From Gallionellales bacterium GWA2_54_124 (GTDB taxonomy: Bacteria > Pseudomonadota > Gammaproteobacteria > Burkholderiales > Gallionellaceae), in assembly GCA_001801025.1 (NCBI GenBank), contig MGWO01000013.1:16476-80475 (forward strand): a stretch of 64,000 bases of DNA. Reading direction: 5' to 3'. Positions 23,531-33,272 of this stretch are shown one piece after another; the stretch's first letter is position 1, and each line of letters starts with the position of its first letter. The notes beneath the pieces were generated by a model. That model worked only from the letters and a program-made list of their open reading frames with translations, did not search any database and was not told the origin of the DNA. Position numbers and translations under genes: made by a program.

Positions 23531-23552
23531 CTATTAGCCATATGGCTACTAG
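23531..23552. promoter_or_regulatory. 22-bp inverted repeat between divergent regulators
   Basis: CTATTAGCCAT and ATGGCTACTAG form an inverted repeat with 10 of 11 positions matching; the central 14 bp TAGCCATATGGCTA is a perfect palindrome. It lies 51 bp upstream of the HTH-receiver gene and about 98 bp upstream of the other regulator. Its placement suggests an operator, perhaps for the LuxR-type HTH encoded next to it. Confidence 0.55.
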
Positions 23553-23602
23553 TTCGCAAATTTATATGGCAAAATAGGGCGCAATGACAATGTGTAAAAT
23601 GT

Positions 23603-24211
23603 ATGACTATTTTTGAAACGATGCGTCCGCACTTTGAATCGCTCACCCCGCGTCAGAGAGAAATCGCACGCCTGCTGGTGAGTGGCATGACGAATCTCCA
23701 AGTTGCCGGGCAGCTTTGCATATCAGTCCACACCATCAAAGCGCACCGCGCCGAAATAATGAGCCGGATGCAGGTAAACTCCTTCGCCGAACTGGTTAAT
23801 CAGTTCAACAGATTACAAACAACGCTGCCTGCACGAACAACGCCCTTGCACGTCATCGTGGTTGAAGATGACGAGTGGTATCGAGACTATCTGACAGACA
23901 ACCTGAGCGAACGCGGCTACAGCAGCATCGGCGTCGTCGATGGGGAGGGACTGCGCTCAGCCTGGGCTCAAAAGCCAGCCGACGTGGTCATTTTGGATAT
24001 CGAACTGGGGCAAGGGAAAGAAAACGGACTGGCGCTTGCAGCACGTATCCTGTCCAACTGCCCGTGCGGCGTCATCATGGTCACGGCCAAGGGTGCGCAG
24101 GATGAACGGCTCGAAGGCTTAAGCATCGGCGTGGACGCCTATTTCTCAAAGCCGGTCAACATCGACGAACTCTCCATTACGCTCACCAACTTAGGCCGCA
24201 GACTGCGCTAA
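23603..24211 (+). CDS. Response regulator with reversed order: LuxR-type HTH then receiver
   Basis: The 202-residue protein begins with a LuxR/GerE helix-turn-helix (residues 14-68: LTPRQREIARLLVSGMTN, VSVHTIKAHRAEIMSRM-like core). A complete receiver domain follows (82-200) with acidic pair in VVEDDE, phospho-acceptor D132 in VILDIEL, T161 in MVTAKG and K183 in FSKPV. NarL-type regulators have the opposite order. No histidine kinase is nearby. A strong terminator follows. It is divergent from the regulator ending at 22308. Confidence 0.88.
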   Translation: MTIFETMRPHFESLTPRQREIARLLVSGMTNLQVAGQLCISVHTIKAHRAEIMSRMQVNSFAELVNQFNRLQTTLPARTTPLHVIVVEDDEWYRDYLTDNLSERGYSSIGVVDGEGLRSAWAQKPADVVILDIELGQGKENGLALAARILSNCPCGVIMVTAKGAQDERLEGLSIGVDAYFSKPVNIDELSITLTNLGRRLR

Positions 24212-24212
24212 T

Positions 24213-24240
24213 AAAAAAGGACACCGAAGTGTCCTTTTTT
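24213..24240 (+). terminator. Rho-independent terminator after the HTH-receiver gene
   Basis: AAAAAAGGACAC-CGAA-GTGTCCTTTTTT is a perfect 12-bp stem with a T run. Being symmetrical with A and T runs, it can also stop the cytochrome b561 transcript from the other side. Confidence 0.9.
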
Positions 24241-24258
24241 TAGCGCGCAATACCAGTG

Positions 24259-24783
24259 TTACTTGCGACGCGGCAGCATGCGTTCCATCAGCCCGTCTTT
24301 CGCAATAAACTGATGTTTCATTGCACCCAATACATGCACAATCACCAGCAAAATCAGCGTCGTAACCAGCACCTCATGCACCTCATGGGCAAATACATGC
24401 TCATAACCGCCATCTACAGGTAACAGACTCGCATCGCCTGACAGCAAAGCGCGCCCTGCATCGCTGCTGACAATCGTGATCATACCGCTTACCGGCAACA
24501 GGAACAGCACGGTGTAGAGCGTATGGTGTATCCCCTTGGCGACCTTATCCATCAACGTATCGCCGATGGCCGCCGGCGTGCCGTCTTGACGACGAAAAAG
24601 CAGACGCAGAACGGTCAGCAGCAACACCGAACCACCCACGATTCCGTGAACCAGATATCCCGCGATCGTGGCCTGACTTTCATCTGTCGCTTCTGCTAAC
24701 TCTTCCCCCAAAAACCACGCAGCGACAAGCAATGCCAGCGTCAGCCAGTGTACGAATATCATGCGATTACTATATTGCGTCAT
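24259..24783 (-). CDS. Cytochrome b561 family protein
   Basis: The 174-residue four-helix membrane protein begins with RMIFVHWLTLALLVAAWFLGE and ends with a fourth helix LVTTLILLVIVHVLGAMKHQF. Heme-ligand histidines are available in FVHW, YLVHG, GIHHTLY and VHEVLV/IVHVLG. Bacterial b561 proteins pass electrons between quinol and periplasmic acceptors such as oxygen or superoxide. The start has a strong AGGGGGA ribosome binding site. Confidence 0.9.
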   Translation of the reverse strand: MTQYSNRMIFVHWLTLALLVAAWFLGEELAEATDESQATIAGYLVHGIVGGSVLLLTVLRLLFRRQDGTPAAIGDTLMDKVAKGIHHTLYTVLFLLPVSGMITIVSSDAGRALLSGDASLLPVDGGYEHVFAHEVHEVLVTTLILLVIVHVLGAMKHQFIAKDGLMERMLPRRK

Positions 24784-24817
24784 ACCATTCCCCCTTAATT
24801 TTGACAGAACCCATCTG

Positions 24818-24839
24818 ACTTATATCTGAGCAGATAAGT
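24818..24839. promoter_or_regulatory. Inverted repeat between cytochrome b561 and ilvE
   Basis: ACTTATATCTG-AG-CAGATAAGT is an inverted repeat with one 2-bp insertion in the left arm. It lies 35 bp upstream of the cytochrome b561 start and may be an operator. The rest of the 278-bp divergent spacer shows nothing I can name. Confidence 0.3.
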
Positions 24840-25061
24840 TCCCTGTTTGTGACCGCTGCGAAATTTACCTTAAATAAACACCGCAAACAACTAGGAGTTA
24901 ACTTTGGCCCCCGCCGGGTGAGTCGCCGTTCTAACGAAGATACACTTCCGCCCGCACACAACCTAAAAAACAATTTTCCGTCAGGCTTGCAGGCATGCAA
25001 AAAGTCCGCGAGGCTGCTAGAATCCAACCTTTGCAACCGACCCATCTTAAGGAATACGAAT

Positions 25062-25982
25062 ATGTCCATGTCCGACCGCGACGGTTTTATCTGGCACGAC
25101 GGCAAGCTTGTGCCCTGGCGCGATGCTACCACCCATGTACTGACCCATACCCTGCACTACGGCATGGGGGTATTCGAAGGGGTACGCGCCTATAAGGCTG
25201 CGGAAGGCACGGCGATTTTCAGACTGCGCGAGCATACCGAGCGCCTGTTCAATTCGGCACACATTTTTCAGATGAAAATGCCGTATGACAAAGAAACAAT
25301 CATGGAAGCGCACCGCGAAGTCGTGCGCACCAACAAACTCGAATCCTGCTATATCCGTCCGATCTGCTTCTATGGTTCCGAGGCGATGGGCATTGCTGCA
25401 ACCACCCTGTCCACTCACGTGGCCATTGCCGCCTGGCCGTGGGGCGCCTATCTGGGTGACGAAGGCATGCAAAAGGGCATACGTGTGAAGACGTCCAGCT
25501 TTACCCGTCACCATGTCAACGTCAATATGTGCCGCGCAAAATCGGTGACAACCTACGCCAATTCAATTCTGGCGCATCAGGAAGTCGCCAACGACGGTTA
25601 CGATGAAGCGTTACTGCTGGATGTGGACGGCTATGTGGCCGAAGGCGCGGGCGAAAACCTGTTCATCGTAAAAAAGGGCAAACTCTACACGCCGGATTTA
25701 ACGTCCTGCTTAGAAGGCATTACCCGCGATTCCGTCATCACACTCGCCAAAGAAATGGGCATCGAAGTGATTGAAAAGCGCATCACACGCGATGAAATTT
25801 ATTGCGCGGAAGAAGCCTTCTTTACCGGCACGGCAGCGGAAGTCACCCCGATACGCGAACTGGATCAGCGCCAGATTGGCGCAGGTTCACGCGGCCCGAT
25901 TACCACTTTGCTGCAACAGGCGTTCTTCGATTGCGTGGCAGGAAAACACCCGAACCATACCGACTGGCTGGACTACGTATAA
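25062..25982 (+). CDS. ilvE: Branched-chain amino acid aminotransferase
   Basis: A 306-residue class IV PLP aminotransferase that forms valine, leucine and isoleucine from their keto acids. Typical parts are [17 protein letters not shown] near the N-terminus, [14 protein letters not shown], the PLP-lysine region [32 protein letters not shown] and [18 protein letters not shown]. The ATG at 25062 is preceded by AAGGA; a second ATG two codons later is equally possible. The open frame reaches 71 codons further upstream but has no family similarity there. Confidence 0.95.
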   Translation: MSMSDRDGFIWHDGKLVPWRDATTHVLTHTLHYGMGVFEGVRAYKAAEGTAIFRLREHTERLFNSAHIFQMKMPYDKETIMEAHREVVRTNKLESCYIRPICFYGSEAMGIAATTLSTHVAIAAWPWGAYLGDEGMQKGIRVKTSSFTRHHVNVNMCRAKSVTTYANSILAHQEVANDGYDEALLLDVDGYVAEGAGENLFIVKKGKLYTPDLTSCLEGITRDSVITLAKEMGIEVIEKRITRDEIYCAEEAFFTGTAAEVTPIRELDQRQIGAGSRGPITTLLQQAFFDCVAGKHPNHTDWLDYV

Positions 25983-25987
25983 GGAGA

Positions 25988-26188
25988 ATGAACGTGAGCA
26001 CAATCACCCACCGTCAAATCGAGGTCACCACGCATGATCTGCCGCTGACCTGCCCGATGCCGTCTGCCAAGCTGTGGAATGCCCATCCCAGAGTTGCGCT
26101 GGCGCTCAATGCGGAGGGTGAAGCTCATTGCCCGTATTGCGGTACGCTCTACAAGTTTAAAGGCGAACGTCCCAAGGGACATCACTAA
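25988..26188 (+). CDS. Zinc-finger domain protein (zf-CHCC type)
   Basis: A 66-residue protein with a CHCC zinc site: Cys in LTCPMP, His in WNAHPRV, and the pair in AHCPYCGTLYKF. Its homologue in mitochondria is the C-terminal part of the complex I subunit NDUFS6; the bacterial role is unclear. The ATG at 25988 follows the ilvE stop by five bases with GGAG in between, so it is translated from the ilvE message. The order ilvE-zf-CHCC-waaF is common in betaproteobacteria. Confidence 0.88.
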   Translation: MNVSTITHRQIEVTTHDLPLTCPMPSAKLWNAHPRVALALNAEGEAHCPYCGTLYKFKGERPKGHH

Positions 26189-26232
26189 GCAGGTTCTGCC
26201 GTACAATCGGCAACACGCGGGAATACATCAGC

Positions 26233-27246
26233 ATGCATAAAATCTTAGTCATCGGCCCGAGCTGGGTGGGCGATTGCATGCTGATGCAGCCGATGCTGAT
26301 GCGACTGAAGCAACGCCATCCGGACTGTCTGATTGATGTGTTAGCCCCGCCCTGGACCGCCGGATTGCTGCATGCGCTACCGGAAGTCAATCAGGCCATC
26401 GTCAATCCCTTCGGGCATGGCGCGTTAAATATCAAAGAACGCTACCGGCTGGGCGTTGAGCTGCGAGCCGGCCAATACGATTGGGCCATCGTACTACCTA
26501 ATTCGCTCAAATCCGCACTGATACCTTTTTTCGCCAACATCCCGCTGCGCACCGGTTTCGTTGGCGAGCTGCGCTACGGCCTGCTCAACGATGCCCGTCC
26601 ACTCAACAAGCGCCATCTGCCGCTGATGGTCGAGCGTTTCGCCGAACTGGCCGAAGATCGCGATGGCATCATCCCGCGCCCGCTGGCGAATCCGAAACTG
26701 AGCATCTCTGAAGCACAACAAGATGCCACACTCAGTAAGCTTGCCCTCACGCTCGAAAAACCCGTTGCTGTCTTCTGTCCGGGCGCGGAATACGGTCCTG
26801 CCAAACGCTGGCCGATCGCTTATTTTGCCGAAACCGCCCAGCGACTGCACGATCAAGGGTATGCGGTCTGGCTGGTCGGCTCTAATAAAGACCGCGAAGT
26901 GGCGGAAAAAATTATCGCCCTCGGCAACCCCGAAACGCGCAATCTTTGCGGCAGCACCGATTTGAGCGATGCCATCGCATTGCTCTCGGTTGCAAATCTC
27001 GTGATCAGCAACGATTCCGGCCTGATGCATCTGGCCGCCGCGCTCGATCGCAGGCTGATCGCACTGTTCGGCTCAAGCAGCCCCGAATTCACTCCGCCGC
27101 TGTCAAAATCCGCACAGGTCGTCAAACTCGACATTCAATGCAGCCCCTGCTTCAAACGAGTCTGCCCGCTGGATCATTTCAACTGTATGAATCATCTGAC
27201 GCCTGATCTGGTGTGGAAAAAAATACAGCAGGCTATCAAGAGTTAA
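26233..27246 (+). CDS. waaF: ADP-heptose:LPS heptosyltransferase II
   Basis: The 337-residue GT9 enzyme adds the second heptose to the inner core of LPS at the cytoplasmic face. Characteristic parts are ILVIGPSWVGDCMLMQPM, AIVLPNSLKSALIPFFANIPLRTGF, CPGAEYGPAKRWP, NLCGSTDLSDAIALL, VISNDSGLMHLAAAL and LFGSSSPEFTPPL. The gene is 44 bp behind the zf-CHCC gene and probably in the same transcript. The following phosphomannomutase can feed LPS or exopolysaccharide sugar supply. Confidence 0.94.
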   Translation: MHKILVIGPSWVGDCMLMQPMLMRLKQRHPDCLIDVLAPPWTAGLLHALPEVNQAIVNPFGHGALNIKERYRLGVELRAGQYDWAIVLPNSLKSALIPFFANIPLRTGFVGELRYGLLNDARPLNKRHLPLMVERFAELAEDRDGIIPRPLANPKLSISEAQQDATLSKLALTLEKPVAVFCPGAEYGPAKRWPIAYFAETAQRLHDQGYAVWLVGSNKDREVAEKIIALGNPETRNLCGSTDLSDAIALLSVANLVISNDSGLMHLAAALDRRLIALFGSSSPEFTPPLSKSAQVVKLDIQCSPCFKRVCPLDHFNCMNHLTPDLVWKKIQQAIKS

Positions 27247-27378
27247 ATCGCACTGCACTTCTTACACTTGCTGCTTGAAACCGTAAGCAAACTCCCCCTG
27301 TCTCAAGAATTTTTTATATGCTCTGATTTATTTTTGCTCGCACGCGCGAGATTTTCATCTGAATTTGAGGACATCTGA

Positions 27379-28767
27379 TTGAAAGCGAACTCTGGCGTAC
27401 TGCCCGCAGAAATATTCAAAGCCTACGACATACGAGGCATCGTCGGAAAAACCCTGACCACAGCGGGTGTCGAAGCCATCGGTCACGCCATCGGTTCGGA
27501 AGCCGTTACACGCAACCAACACACCATCGTAATCGGTCGTGATGGTCGCGTATCCGGCCCGCAACTGATACAAGCGCTTACACTCGGCATCCAAAAAAGC
27601 GGCATTGACGTCATCGACATCGGCTGCGTGACAACGCCGATGGCCTATTTCGCCGCTTTCCATCTGAATACCAGTTGCTGCGTGGTGCTGACCGGCAGCC
27701 ACAACCCTGCCGACTACAATGGTTTAAAAATCGTACTGGCAGGCGAAGCGTTATACGGCGACGCCATACAGGCGTTGCGCCATCGCATCGAACAAAACGA
27801 TTTAAGCCACGGCAACGGTCACTATTGCCAACAAGATATTAGCCAAGCCTATCTTTACCGCATCATATCCGACGTTAAACCGGCGCGCCGAATGAAACTC
27901 ACCGTCGACTGCGGCAACGGTGTGGCGGGTGCCTATGTCGCCGAACTCTACCGGCAACTGGGTTGCGAAGTCGTGGAACTGTATTGCGAAGTGGATGGAC
28001 GATTTCCTAACCATCACCCGGATCCGTCTATCCCCGAAAACCTGCAAGACCTCATTGCAGCCGTCCAATCCAACGGCAGCGAACTGGGACTGGCATTCGA
28101 CGGCGATGGCGACCGCCTGGGCGTTGTCACACGGACAGGTGACATCATCTATCCTGATCGCCAGCTGATGCTGTTTGCCGCCGATATGCTAAGTCGCAAT
28201 CCGGGCGCAACGGTCATCTTCGATATCAAATCGACCCGCCATCTGTTCGACTGGGTAAGATTGCACGGCGGCGTACCTGTCATATGGAAAACCGGCCATT
28301 CGCTGATCAAGGCGAAGATGCGTGAAACCGGCGCACAGCTTGCGGGTGAAATGACAGGCCACCTGTTCTTTCAAGAGCGCTGGTACGGCTTCGATGACGG
28401 ACTCTATGCGGGCGCGCGTCTTTTGGAAATCTTAAGCAAGAGCGCAGATCCTTCCGCTGTCCTCAACGCGCTGCCTGATTCATGCAGTACGCCTGAGCTG
28501 CACATCAAGACGCAGGAAGGCGAAAACCACGCACTGCTGGCTGAACTGAATGAAACCGCCCATTTCGCAGATGCGCTGGAGATCATCACGATAGACGGGC
28601 TGCGCGTCGAATACAAAGACGGCTTCGGCTTAGCGAGAGCTTCGAACACCACACCCGCTATCGTACTGCGTTTCGAAGCCGATTCAGAAATCGCACTGCG
28701 GCGCATTCAGGACGCGTTTCGCAGCCTATTCCAACAGACAGCGCCCCACCTCAACCTGCCGTTCTAA
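27379..28767 (+). CDS. Phosphomannomutase/phosphoglucomutase
   Basis: A 462-residue alpha-D-phosphohexomutase of the AlgC/ManB type. The four domains show KAYDIRGIVGKTL, the catalytic phosphoserine loop LTGSHNPADYNG, the metal loop FDGDGDRLG, the sugar-binding GEMTGHLFF and the C-terminal phosphate-binding RASNTTPAIVLRFEA. It interconverts hexose 6- and 1-phosphates for LPS and exopolysaccharides. The start is TTG at 27379 with GAGG eight bases upstream; no in-frame ATG is nearby. A bidirectional terminator follows. Confidence 0.92.
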   Translation: MKANSGVLPAEIFKAYDIRGIVGKTLTTAGVEAIGHAIGSEAVTRNQHTIVIGRDGRVSGPQLIQALTLGIQKSGIDVIDIGCVTTPMAYFAAFHLNTSCCVVLTGSHNPADYNGLKIVLAGEALYGDAIQALRHRIEQNDLSHGNGHYCQQDISQAYLYRIISDVKPARRMKLTVDCGNGVAGAYVAELYRQLGCEVVELYCEVDGRFPNHHPDPSIPENLQDLIAAVQSNGSELGLAFDGDGDRLGVVTRTGDIIYPDRQLMLFAADMLSRNPGATVIFDIKSTRHLFDWVRLHGGVPVIWKTGHSLIKAKMRETGAQLAGEMTGHLFFQERWYGFDDGLYAGARLLEILSKSADPSAVLNALPDSCSTPELHIKTQEGENHALLAELNETAHFADALEIITIDGLRVEYKDGFGLARASNTTPAIVLRFEADSEIALRRIQDAFRSLFQQTAPHLNLPF

Positions 28768-28769
28768 AT

Positions 28770-28802
28770 AAAAAAGGCATCCGGTTAGGGATGCCTTTTT
28801 TA
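28770..28802. terminator. Bidirectional terminator between phosphomannomutase and alaS
   Basis: AAAAAAGGCATCC and GGATGCCTTTTTT form a long stem around a short loop between two convergent stop codons. The A and T runs on both sides allow it to end both transcripts. Confidence 0.9.
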
Positions 28803-28822
28803 ACTTTTCAGCTGCGATCAGT

Positions 28823-31444
28823 TCACAGCTTGCCGCGTACCCAGTCAGGCACGGAGGCTAAGGCCGCCGCCAAATGCTCAGGCTGCGTACCGCCCGCCTG
28901 CGCCATGTCGGAACGACCGCCGCCTTTGCCACCGACTTGCTGCGCTGCCATGTTCACCAGTTCGCCGGCTTTCACCTTGGCCGTCTGATCCGCCGTGACA
29001 CCCGCTATCAACGCCACCTTGCCGTCTGTTACCGAAGCGAGCAAAATAACTGCCGATTTGAGCTTATCTTTCAACTTATCCAGCGTCTCGCGCAGGATCG
29101 CCGCATCCGCCCCCGGCAATAAGGCGGCCAGTACTTTGACGCCGTTAATATCCTGCGCCTGAGCTACCAGTTCGTCACCCTGAGCCGAGGCCAGCTTGGA
29201 TTTGAGCGCAGTCAATTCTTTCTCAAGCGACTTCTGGTGATCGAGCAATTGAGCAATTCGGCCAGCGGCCTCATGAGGCTGCGCCTTCAGCGCATCCGCA
29301 ACGGCGCGCAACTGGCGTTGCTGCATCTGGATAAGATCGAGCGCCCCCTCGCCAGTGACCGCCTCAATGCGACGCACCCCTGCCGCAACACCACTCTCGG
29401 CGACAATCTTGAACAGCCCGATATCCCCCGTACGTGCAACGTGCGTACCGCCGCACAGCTCAATCGAGCTACCGATATTCAGCACGCGCACTTCATCGCC
29501 GTATTTCTCGCCGAACAACATCATCGCGCCGGTCTGCTGCGCATCTTCTATCCCCATCACACGCGACTGGCTCGCCGCATTGGACAGTATTTCAGCATTG
29601 ACAATGGACTCGACTTTTAAAACTTCACTATTCGTCACCGGCTGGCTGTGCACAAAGTCGAAGCGTGTTTTATCCGCATCGACTTGCGACCCCTTCTGCT
29701 GCACATGAGTACCCAGCACTTCCCTTAACGCTTTATGCATCAGATGGGTCACCGAGTGATTACGCTCCGTCGCGCGCCGCGCCGCCATGTTTACGCGCGC
29801 CTGAACGCCATTGCCGACCATCAGTTTCCCTGTTTTTAACACGCCATGATGACCGAAAACGCTGGCCTGAATTTTCTGCGTATCTTCTACCGCAAAGATG
29901 CCGTGCGAACTGCGCAGCTCGCCGCAGTCACCGACCTGACCGCCTGATTCTGCGTAGAAAGGCGTGTTATCGAGCACGACGACACCGGTGTCGCCTTCAT
30001 TCAACTCGCTCACCGACACACCGTCTTTATACAGCGCCAGTACACAGCCTGCATGTTCAAGGGTCTCATAACCGTGAAACAGCGTTGCAGGTCCTTCATA
30101 TTCAAGATTAGCCGCCATTTTGAATTTGCCAGCCGCACGCGCTTGTTGTTTTTGCTGCGCCATTGCGGCATCGAATGCGGCGACATCGACAGTCACACCG
30201 TGTTCGCGGCAAACATCCGCTGTCAGATCGACCGGAAAGCCGAACGTATCATGTAATTTAAAGGCCGTCTCGCCGTTGAATACGGTGTTGCCAGCCTGAT
30301 TCATTGCAAGTAAATCGGCTTCCAAAATCGCCATGCCGTTTTCGATGGTGGCAAAGAAACGCTCTTCTTCCAGCTTCAATACGCCCTTCACGCGATCCTG
30401 AGCCGCAGCCAGTTCAGGATAAGCCACCCCCATCTGTGCAACAAGATCCGGCACCAGCTTATAGAAGAAGGCCTCGCGCGCACCCAGCTTATAGCCGTGA
30501 CGGATGGCGCGGCGGATGATGCGGCGCAACACGAAACCGCGACCTTCATTGCCGGGAATTACGCCGTCGCTAATCAGGAACGAACAGGCGCGAATGTGAT
30601 CTGCCAGCACTTTAAGCGAGGGCGAATCCATATCGCTGCAATTCGTTTCACGCGCTGCGGCGTTAATCAGCGCCTGAAACAGATCGATTTCATAGTTGGC
30701 GTGCACATGCTGCAACACGGCAGAGATGCGTTCCAGCCCCATACCGGTATCAACCGACGGTTTAGGCAGCGGATGCATCACGCCCGCCTCGTCGCGATTG
30801 AACTGCATAAAGACGTTATTCCAGATTTCGATGTAGCGGTCGCCGTCTTCTTCAGGCGTACCGGGCAACCCGCCGGGAATATGTTCGCCGTGATCGTAGA
30901 AAATCTCGGTGCAGGGGCCGCAGGGGCCGGTATCGCCCATCATCCAGAAATTATCCGATGCGTAGCGCGCGCCTTTGTTGTCGCCGATGCGAATCACGCG
31001 GGACGCTTCGAGCCCCATCTCTTTGGTCCAGATATCGTAAGCCTCGTCGTCCTCGGCATACACCGTGACGTAAAGACGATCTTTAGGCAGTTTGAATACC
31101 TCGGTGAGCAATTCCCACGCAAAAGCAATCGCATCGCGCTTAAAATAATCGCCGAAGCTGAAATTGCCCAGCATTTCGAAAAAAGTATGGTGTCGTGCGG
31201 TATAGCCGACGTTCTCCAGATCGTTGTGCTTACCGCCTGCTCTGACGCATTTCTGGCTCGAGGTCGCGCGTACATAGGGACGCTTGTCAAAACCTAAAAA
31301 TACATCTTTAAACTGGTTCATTCCCGCGTTGGTGAACAACAAGGTAGGATCATCATGCGGCACCAGAGAGCTGGAGGCGACGACCGCATGGCCTTTTGAG
31401 GCGAAAAAGTCTAAAAACTTCTGGCGGATTTCACTGCTTTTCAT
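28823..31444 (-). CDS. alaS: Alanyl-tRNA synthetase
   Basis: The 873-residue protein has the class II catalytic domain ([45 protein letters not shown]), the tRNA-recognition region, the editing domain with HxxxH in HSVTHLMH and Cys-His in [10 protein letters not shown], and the C-terminal DHHA1-like domain ending [15 protein letters not shown]. It charges tRNA-Ala and removes misacylated Ser and Gly. The frame has two ATGs three codons apart (31453 and 31444); the second gives the usual [10 protein letters not shown] start. It lies downstream of recX-recA. Confidence 0.96.
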   Translation of the reverse strand: MKSSEIRQKFLDFFASKGHAVVASSSLVPHDDPTLLFTNAGMNQFKDVFLGFDKRPYVRATSSQKCVRAGGKHNDLENVGYTARHHTFFEMLGNFSFGDYFKRDAIAFAWELLTEVFKLPKDRLYVTVYAEDDEAYDIWTKEMGLEASRVIRIGDNKGARYASDNFWMMGDTGPCGPCTEIFYDHGEHIPGGLPGTPEEDGDRYIEIWNNVFMQFNRDEAGVMHPLPKPSVDTGMGLERISAVLQHVHANYEIDLFQALINAAARETNCSDMDSPSLKVLADHIRACSFLISDGVIPGNEGRGFVLRRIIRRAIRHGYKLGAREAFFYKLVPDLVAQMGVAYPELAAAQDRVKGVLKLEEERFFATIENGMAILEADLLAMNQAGNTVFNGETAFKLHDTFGFPVDLTADVCREHGVTVDVAAFDAAMAQQKQQARAAGKFKMAANLEYEGPATLFHGYETLEHAGCVLALYKDGVSVSELNEGDTGVVVLDNTPFYAESGGQVGDCGELRSSHGIFAVEDTQKIQASVFGHHGVLKTGKLMVGNGVQARVNMAARRATERNHSVTHLMHKALREVLGTHVQQKGSQVDADKTRFDFVHSQPVTNSEVLKVESIVNAEILSNAASQSRVMGIEDAQQTGAMMLFGEKYGDEVRVLNIGSSIELCGGTHVARTGDIGLFKIVAESGVAAGVRRIEAVTGEGALDLIQMQQRQLRAVADALKAQPHEAAGRIAQLLDHQKSLEKELTALKSKLASAQGDELVAQAQDINGVKVLAALLPGADAAILRETLDKLKDKLKSAVILLASVTDGKVALIAGVTADQTAKVKAGELVNMAAQQVGGKGGGRSDMAQAGGTQPEHLAAALASVPDWVRGKL

Positions 31445-31652
31445 AATTTTCATCCATCACTGATCGTAGCTACTGGCGGCATGAGCGCACACCTGACAAG
31501 GTGCGCATCATACCATCCGGCACGCTTTTCGAGCCACAGGGAAAAAGATCTTAACACTCGAACCTGTTTTCCACACATGAAAATATAGAGACGCTGCCGA
31601 ATTCAGGTTGTTGAAAATAAAAACGTATCACCATGAATAAAGACGGCCATTG

Positions 31653-32132
31653 TCAATCATCCACGTCAGGCGCTTGCAACACCTTTAAAATGACATCAAA
31701 GCCGAAACCGCGGGATTGCAAGAAACGCATCTGTTTCGCTTTTTCCTTTGCATCCTGAGGCAGCATGCCGAATTTTCGCTGCCAAACATCGCGTGCCGTA
31801 TCCAGCTCGGACGCTTTCAAGGCGGGCAAGGCATCTGCGATCAGCTCTTCACTCAAGCCCTTCTGATGCATTTCATGGGTAATACGATGGGTCCCGAAAC
31901 GAGGACGTCTGGCATGAAGAATCTGCGTGGCAGCACGCTCGTCGGATAAGTAGCCGGAGTCTACCAGACTGTCCAAGACAGATTCTAAATCAACGGGTTG
32001 CACTTGTTCAAAATCATCTTCAACCTGTGCGTAGGGTCGAAGTTTTGCCGCCAGTTCGGCACGGGTGTACTCGCGGCGCGCCAGATATTGCATGGCGCGC
32101 CCGCGTAAACTAATTTCAGGCTTTTTCTTCAC
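31653..32132 (-). CDS. recX: Recombination regulator RecX
   Basis: RecX binds RecA filaments and limits their activity. The helical repeats are visible: [85 protein letters not shown]. The start is uncertain: the GTG at 32130-32132 overlaps the recA end by 17 bp and fits the family length (159 residues); another GTG at 32187-32189 would add 19 residues. The 199 bp to alaS hold a weak hairpin (31487-31508) and no gene. Confidence 0.9.
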   Translation of the reverse strand: MKKKPEISLRGRAMQYLARREYTRAELAAKLRPYAQVEDDFEQVQPVDLESVLDSLVDSGYLSDERAATQILHARRPRFGTHRITHEMHQKGLSEELIADALPALKASELDTARDVWQRKFGMLPQDAKEKAKQMRFLQSRGFGFDVILKVLQAPDVDD

Positions 32133-33192
32133 CTGCAAGTGCCAGTTTTTCGGCCGCTTTGGCTTTCGCTGCCGCCTTCGGGGACTCACCAGCTTCGATC
32201 AGCGCAACGCCGACGATCGTGCGAATCTTGTTTTCAATTTCGAACGCCATTTCCGAACGCGTACGCAAAAATTCACGCACATTGTCTTTGCCCTGACCGA
32301 TTTTCTCGCCGTTGTAGCTGTACCACGAACCGGATTTTTCGATCAGCTTGTGCAATACGCCCAGATCGATAATTTCGCCTTCGCGGGACGTCCCTTCGCC
32401 GTACAGAATATCGAACAAGGCTTCTTTGAACGGCGGGGCCACCTTGTTTTTGACGACTTTTACACGCGTCTCGTTGCCGATGACTTCATCGCCCTTCTTG
32501 ATCGCACCGATGCGGCGAATATCCAGACGTACTGACGCATAAAATTTCAGCGCATTGCCGCCGGTGGTCGTTTCAGGATTGCCGAACATCACGCCGATCT
32601 TCATACGCAACTGGTTGATAAAAATCACCAGCGTGTTGGAGCGTTTAATATTAGCGGTCAGCTTACGCAGCGCTTGCGACATCAACCGTGCATGCAAGCC
32701 CATCTGCGAGTCACCCATTTCGCCTTCAATTTCAGCCTTAGGGGTTAACGCCGCAACCGAGTCGATGACCACCACATCAACGGAAGCTGAACGCACCAGC
32801 ATGTCGGTTATTTCCAGCGCCTGCTCGCCATTGTCCGGCTGCGAGATCAACAGATCTTCAACCTTAACACCGAGCTTTTGAGCGTATTGCGGATCGAGCG
32901 CATGTTCCGCATCGATAAAGGCCGCCGTGCCGCCCAGCTTTTGCATTTCCGCGATAACTTGCAAGGCCAGCGTCGTTTTACCCGAGGACTCAGGACCGTA
33001 AATTTCGATCACGCGACCGCGCGGTAAGCCGCCGACACCCAGTGCAATGTCCAATCCTAATGAGCCGGTCGATACAACCTGTATATCCTGCGCAACTTCG
33101 TTTTCACCCAGACGCATGATTGAGCCTTTGCCGAACTGCTTCTCAATCTGACTTAAAGCCGCCATCAACGCCTTGCTTTTATTCTCATCCAT
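32116..33192 (-). CDS. recA: Recombinase RecA
   Basis: The 358-residue RecA has the Walker [32 protein letters not shown], loop L2 region [31 protein letters not shown] and a C-terminal acidic/alanine-rich tail. It forms filaments on single-stranded DNA for recombination and triggers LexA self-cleavage. The ATG at 33190-33192 (MDENKSKAL) has an AAGGGA site. The control region holds a GAACGATCGTTC palindrome and a CATAAT -10 box (33221-33226). RecX is translated from the same message. Confidence 0.97.
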   Translation of the reverse strand: MDENKSKALMAALSQIEKQFGKGSIMRLGENEVAQDIQVVSTGSLGLDIALGVGGLPRGRVIEIYGPESSGKTTLALQVIAEMQKLGGTAAFIDAEHALDPQYAQKLGVKVEDLLISQPDNGEQALEITDMLVRSASVDVVVIDSVAALTPKAEIEGEMGDSQMGLHARLMSQALRKLTANIKRSNTLVIFINQLRMKIGVMFGNPETTTGGNALKFYASVRLDIRRIGAIKKGDEVIGNETRVKVVKNKVAPPFKEALFDILYGEGTSREGEIIDLGVLHKLIEKSGSWYSYNGEKIGQGKDNVREFLRTRSEMAFEIENKIRTIVGVALIEAGESPKAAAKAKAAEKLALAGEEKA

Positions 33193-33249
33193 GGGATATC
33201 CCTTCAAAATTAGTTCGCGGATTATGGCACATCAATTCACTTATGAACA

Positions 33250-33261
33250 GAACGATCGTTC
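33250..33261. promoter_or_regulatory. Putative LexA operator of recA
   Basis: GAACGATCGTTC is a perfect palindrome (extending to AGAACGATCGTTCT) located 58 bp upstream of the recA start, about 24 bp upstream of the CATAAT -10 box, in the -35 region. It matches the GAACG-N2-CGTTC LexA motif described for Sideroxydans and Gallionella, and resembles the Bacillus SOS box. No CTGT-N8-ACAG site is present. Confidence 0.75.
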
Positions 33262-33272
33262 TTTTTATGCTT

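Noticed and set aside
24849-25061. 71-codon N-terminal extension of ilvE
   Set aside because: The frame is open, but the extension has no family similarity, and the ATG at 25062 has a good ribosome binding site and gives the standard N-terminus.
24770-25132. 120-codon minus-strand open frame upstream of cytochrome b561
   Set aside because: It overlaps the ilvE start and the cytochrome start antisense, has no ribosome binding site and no recognisable protein pattern.
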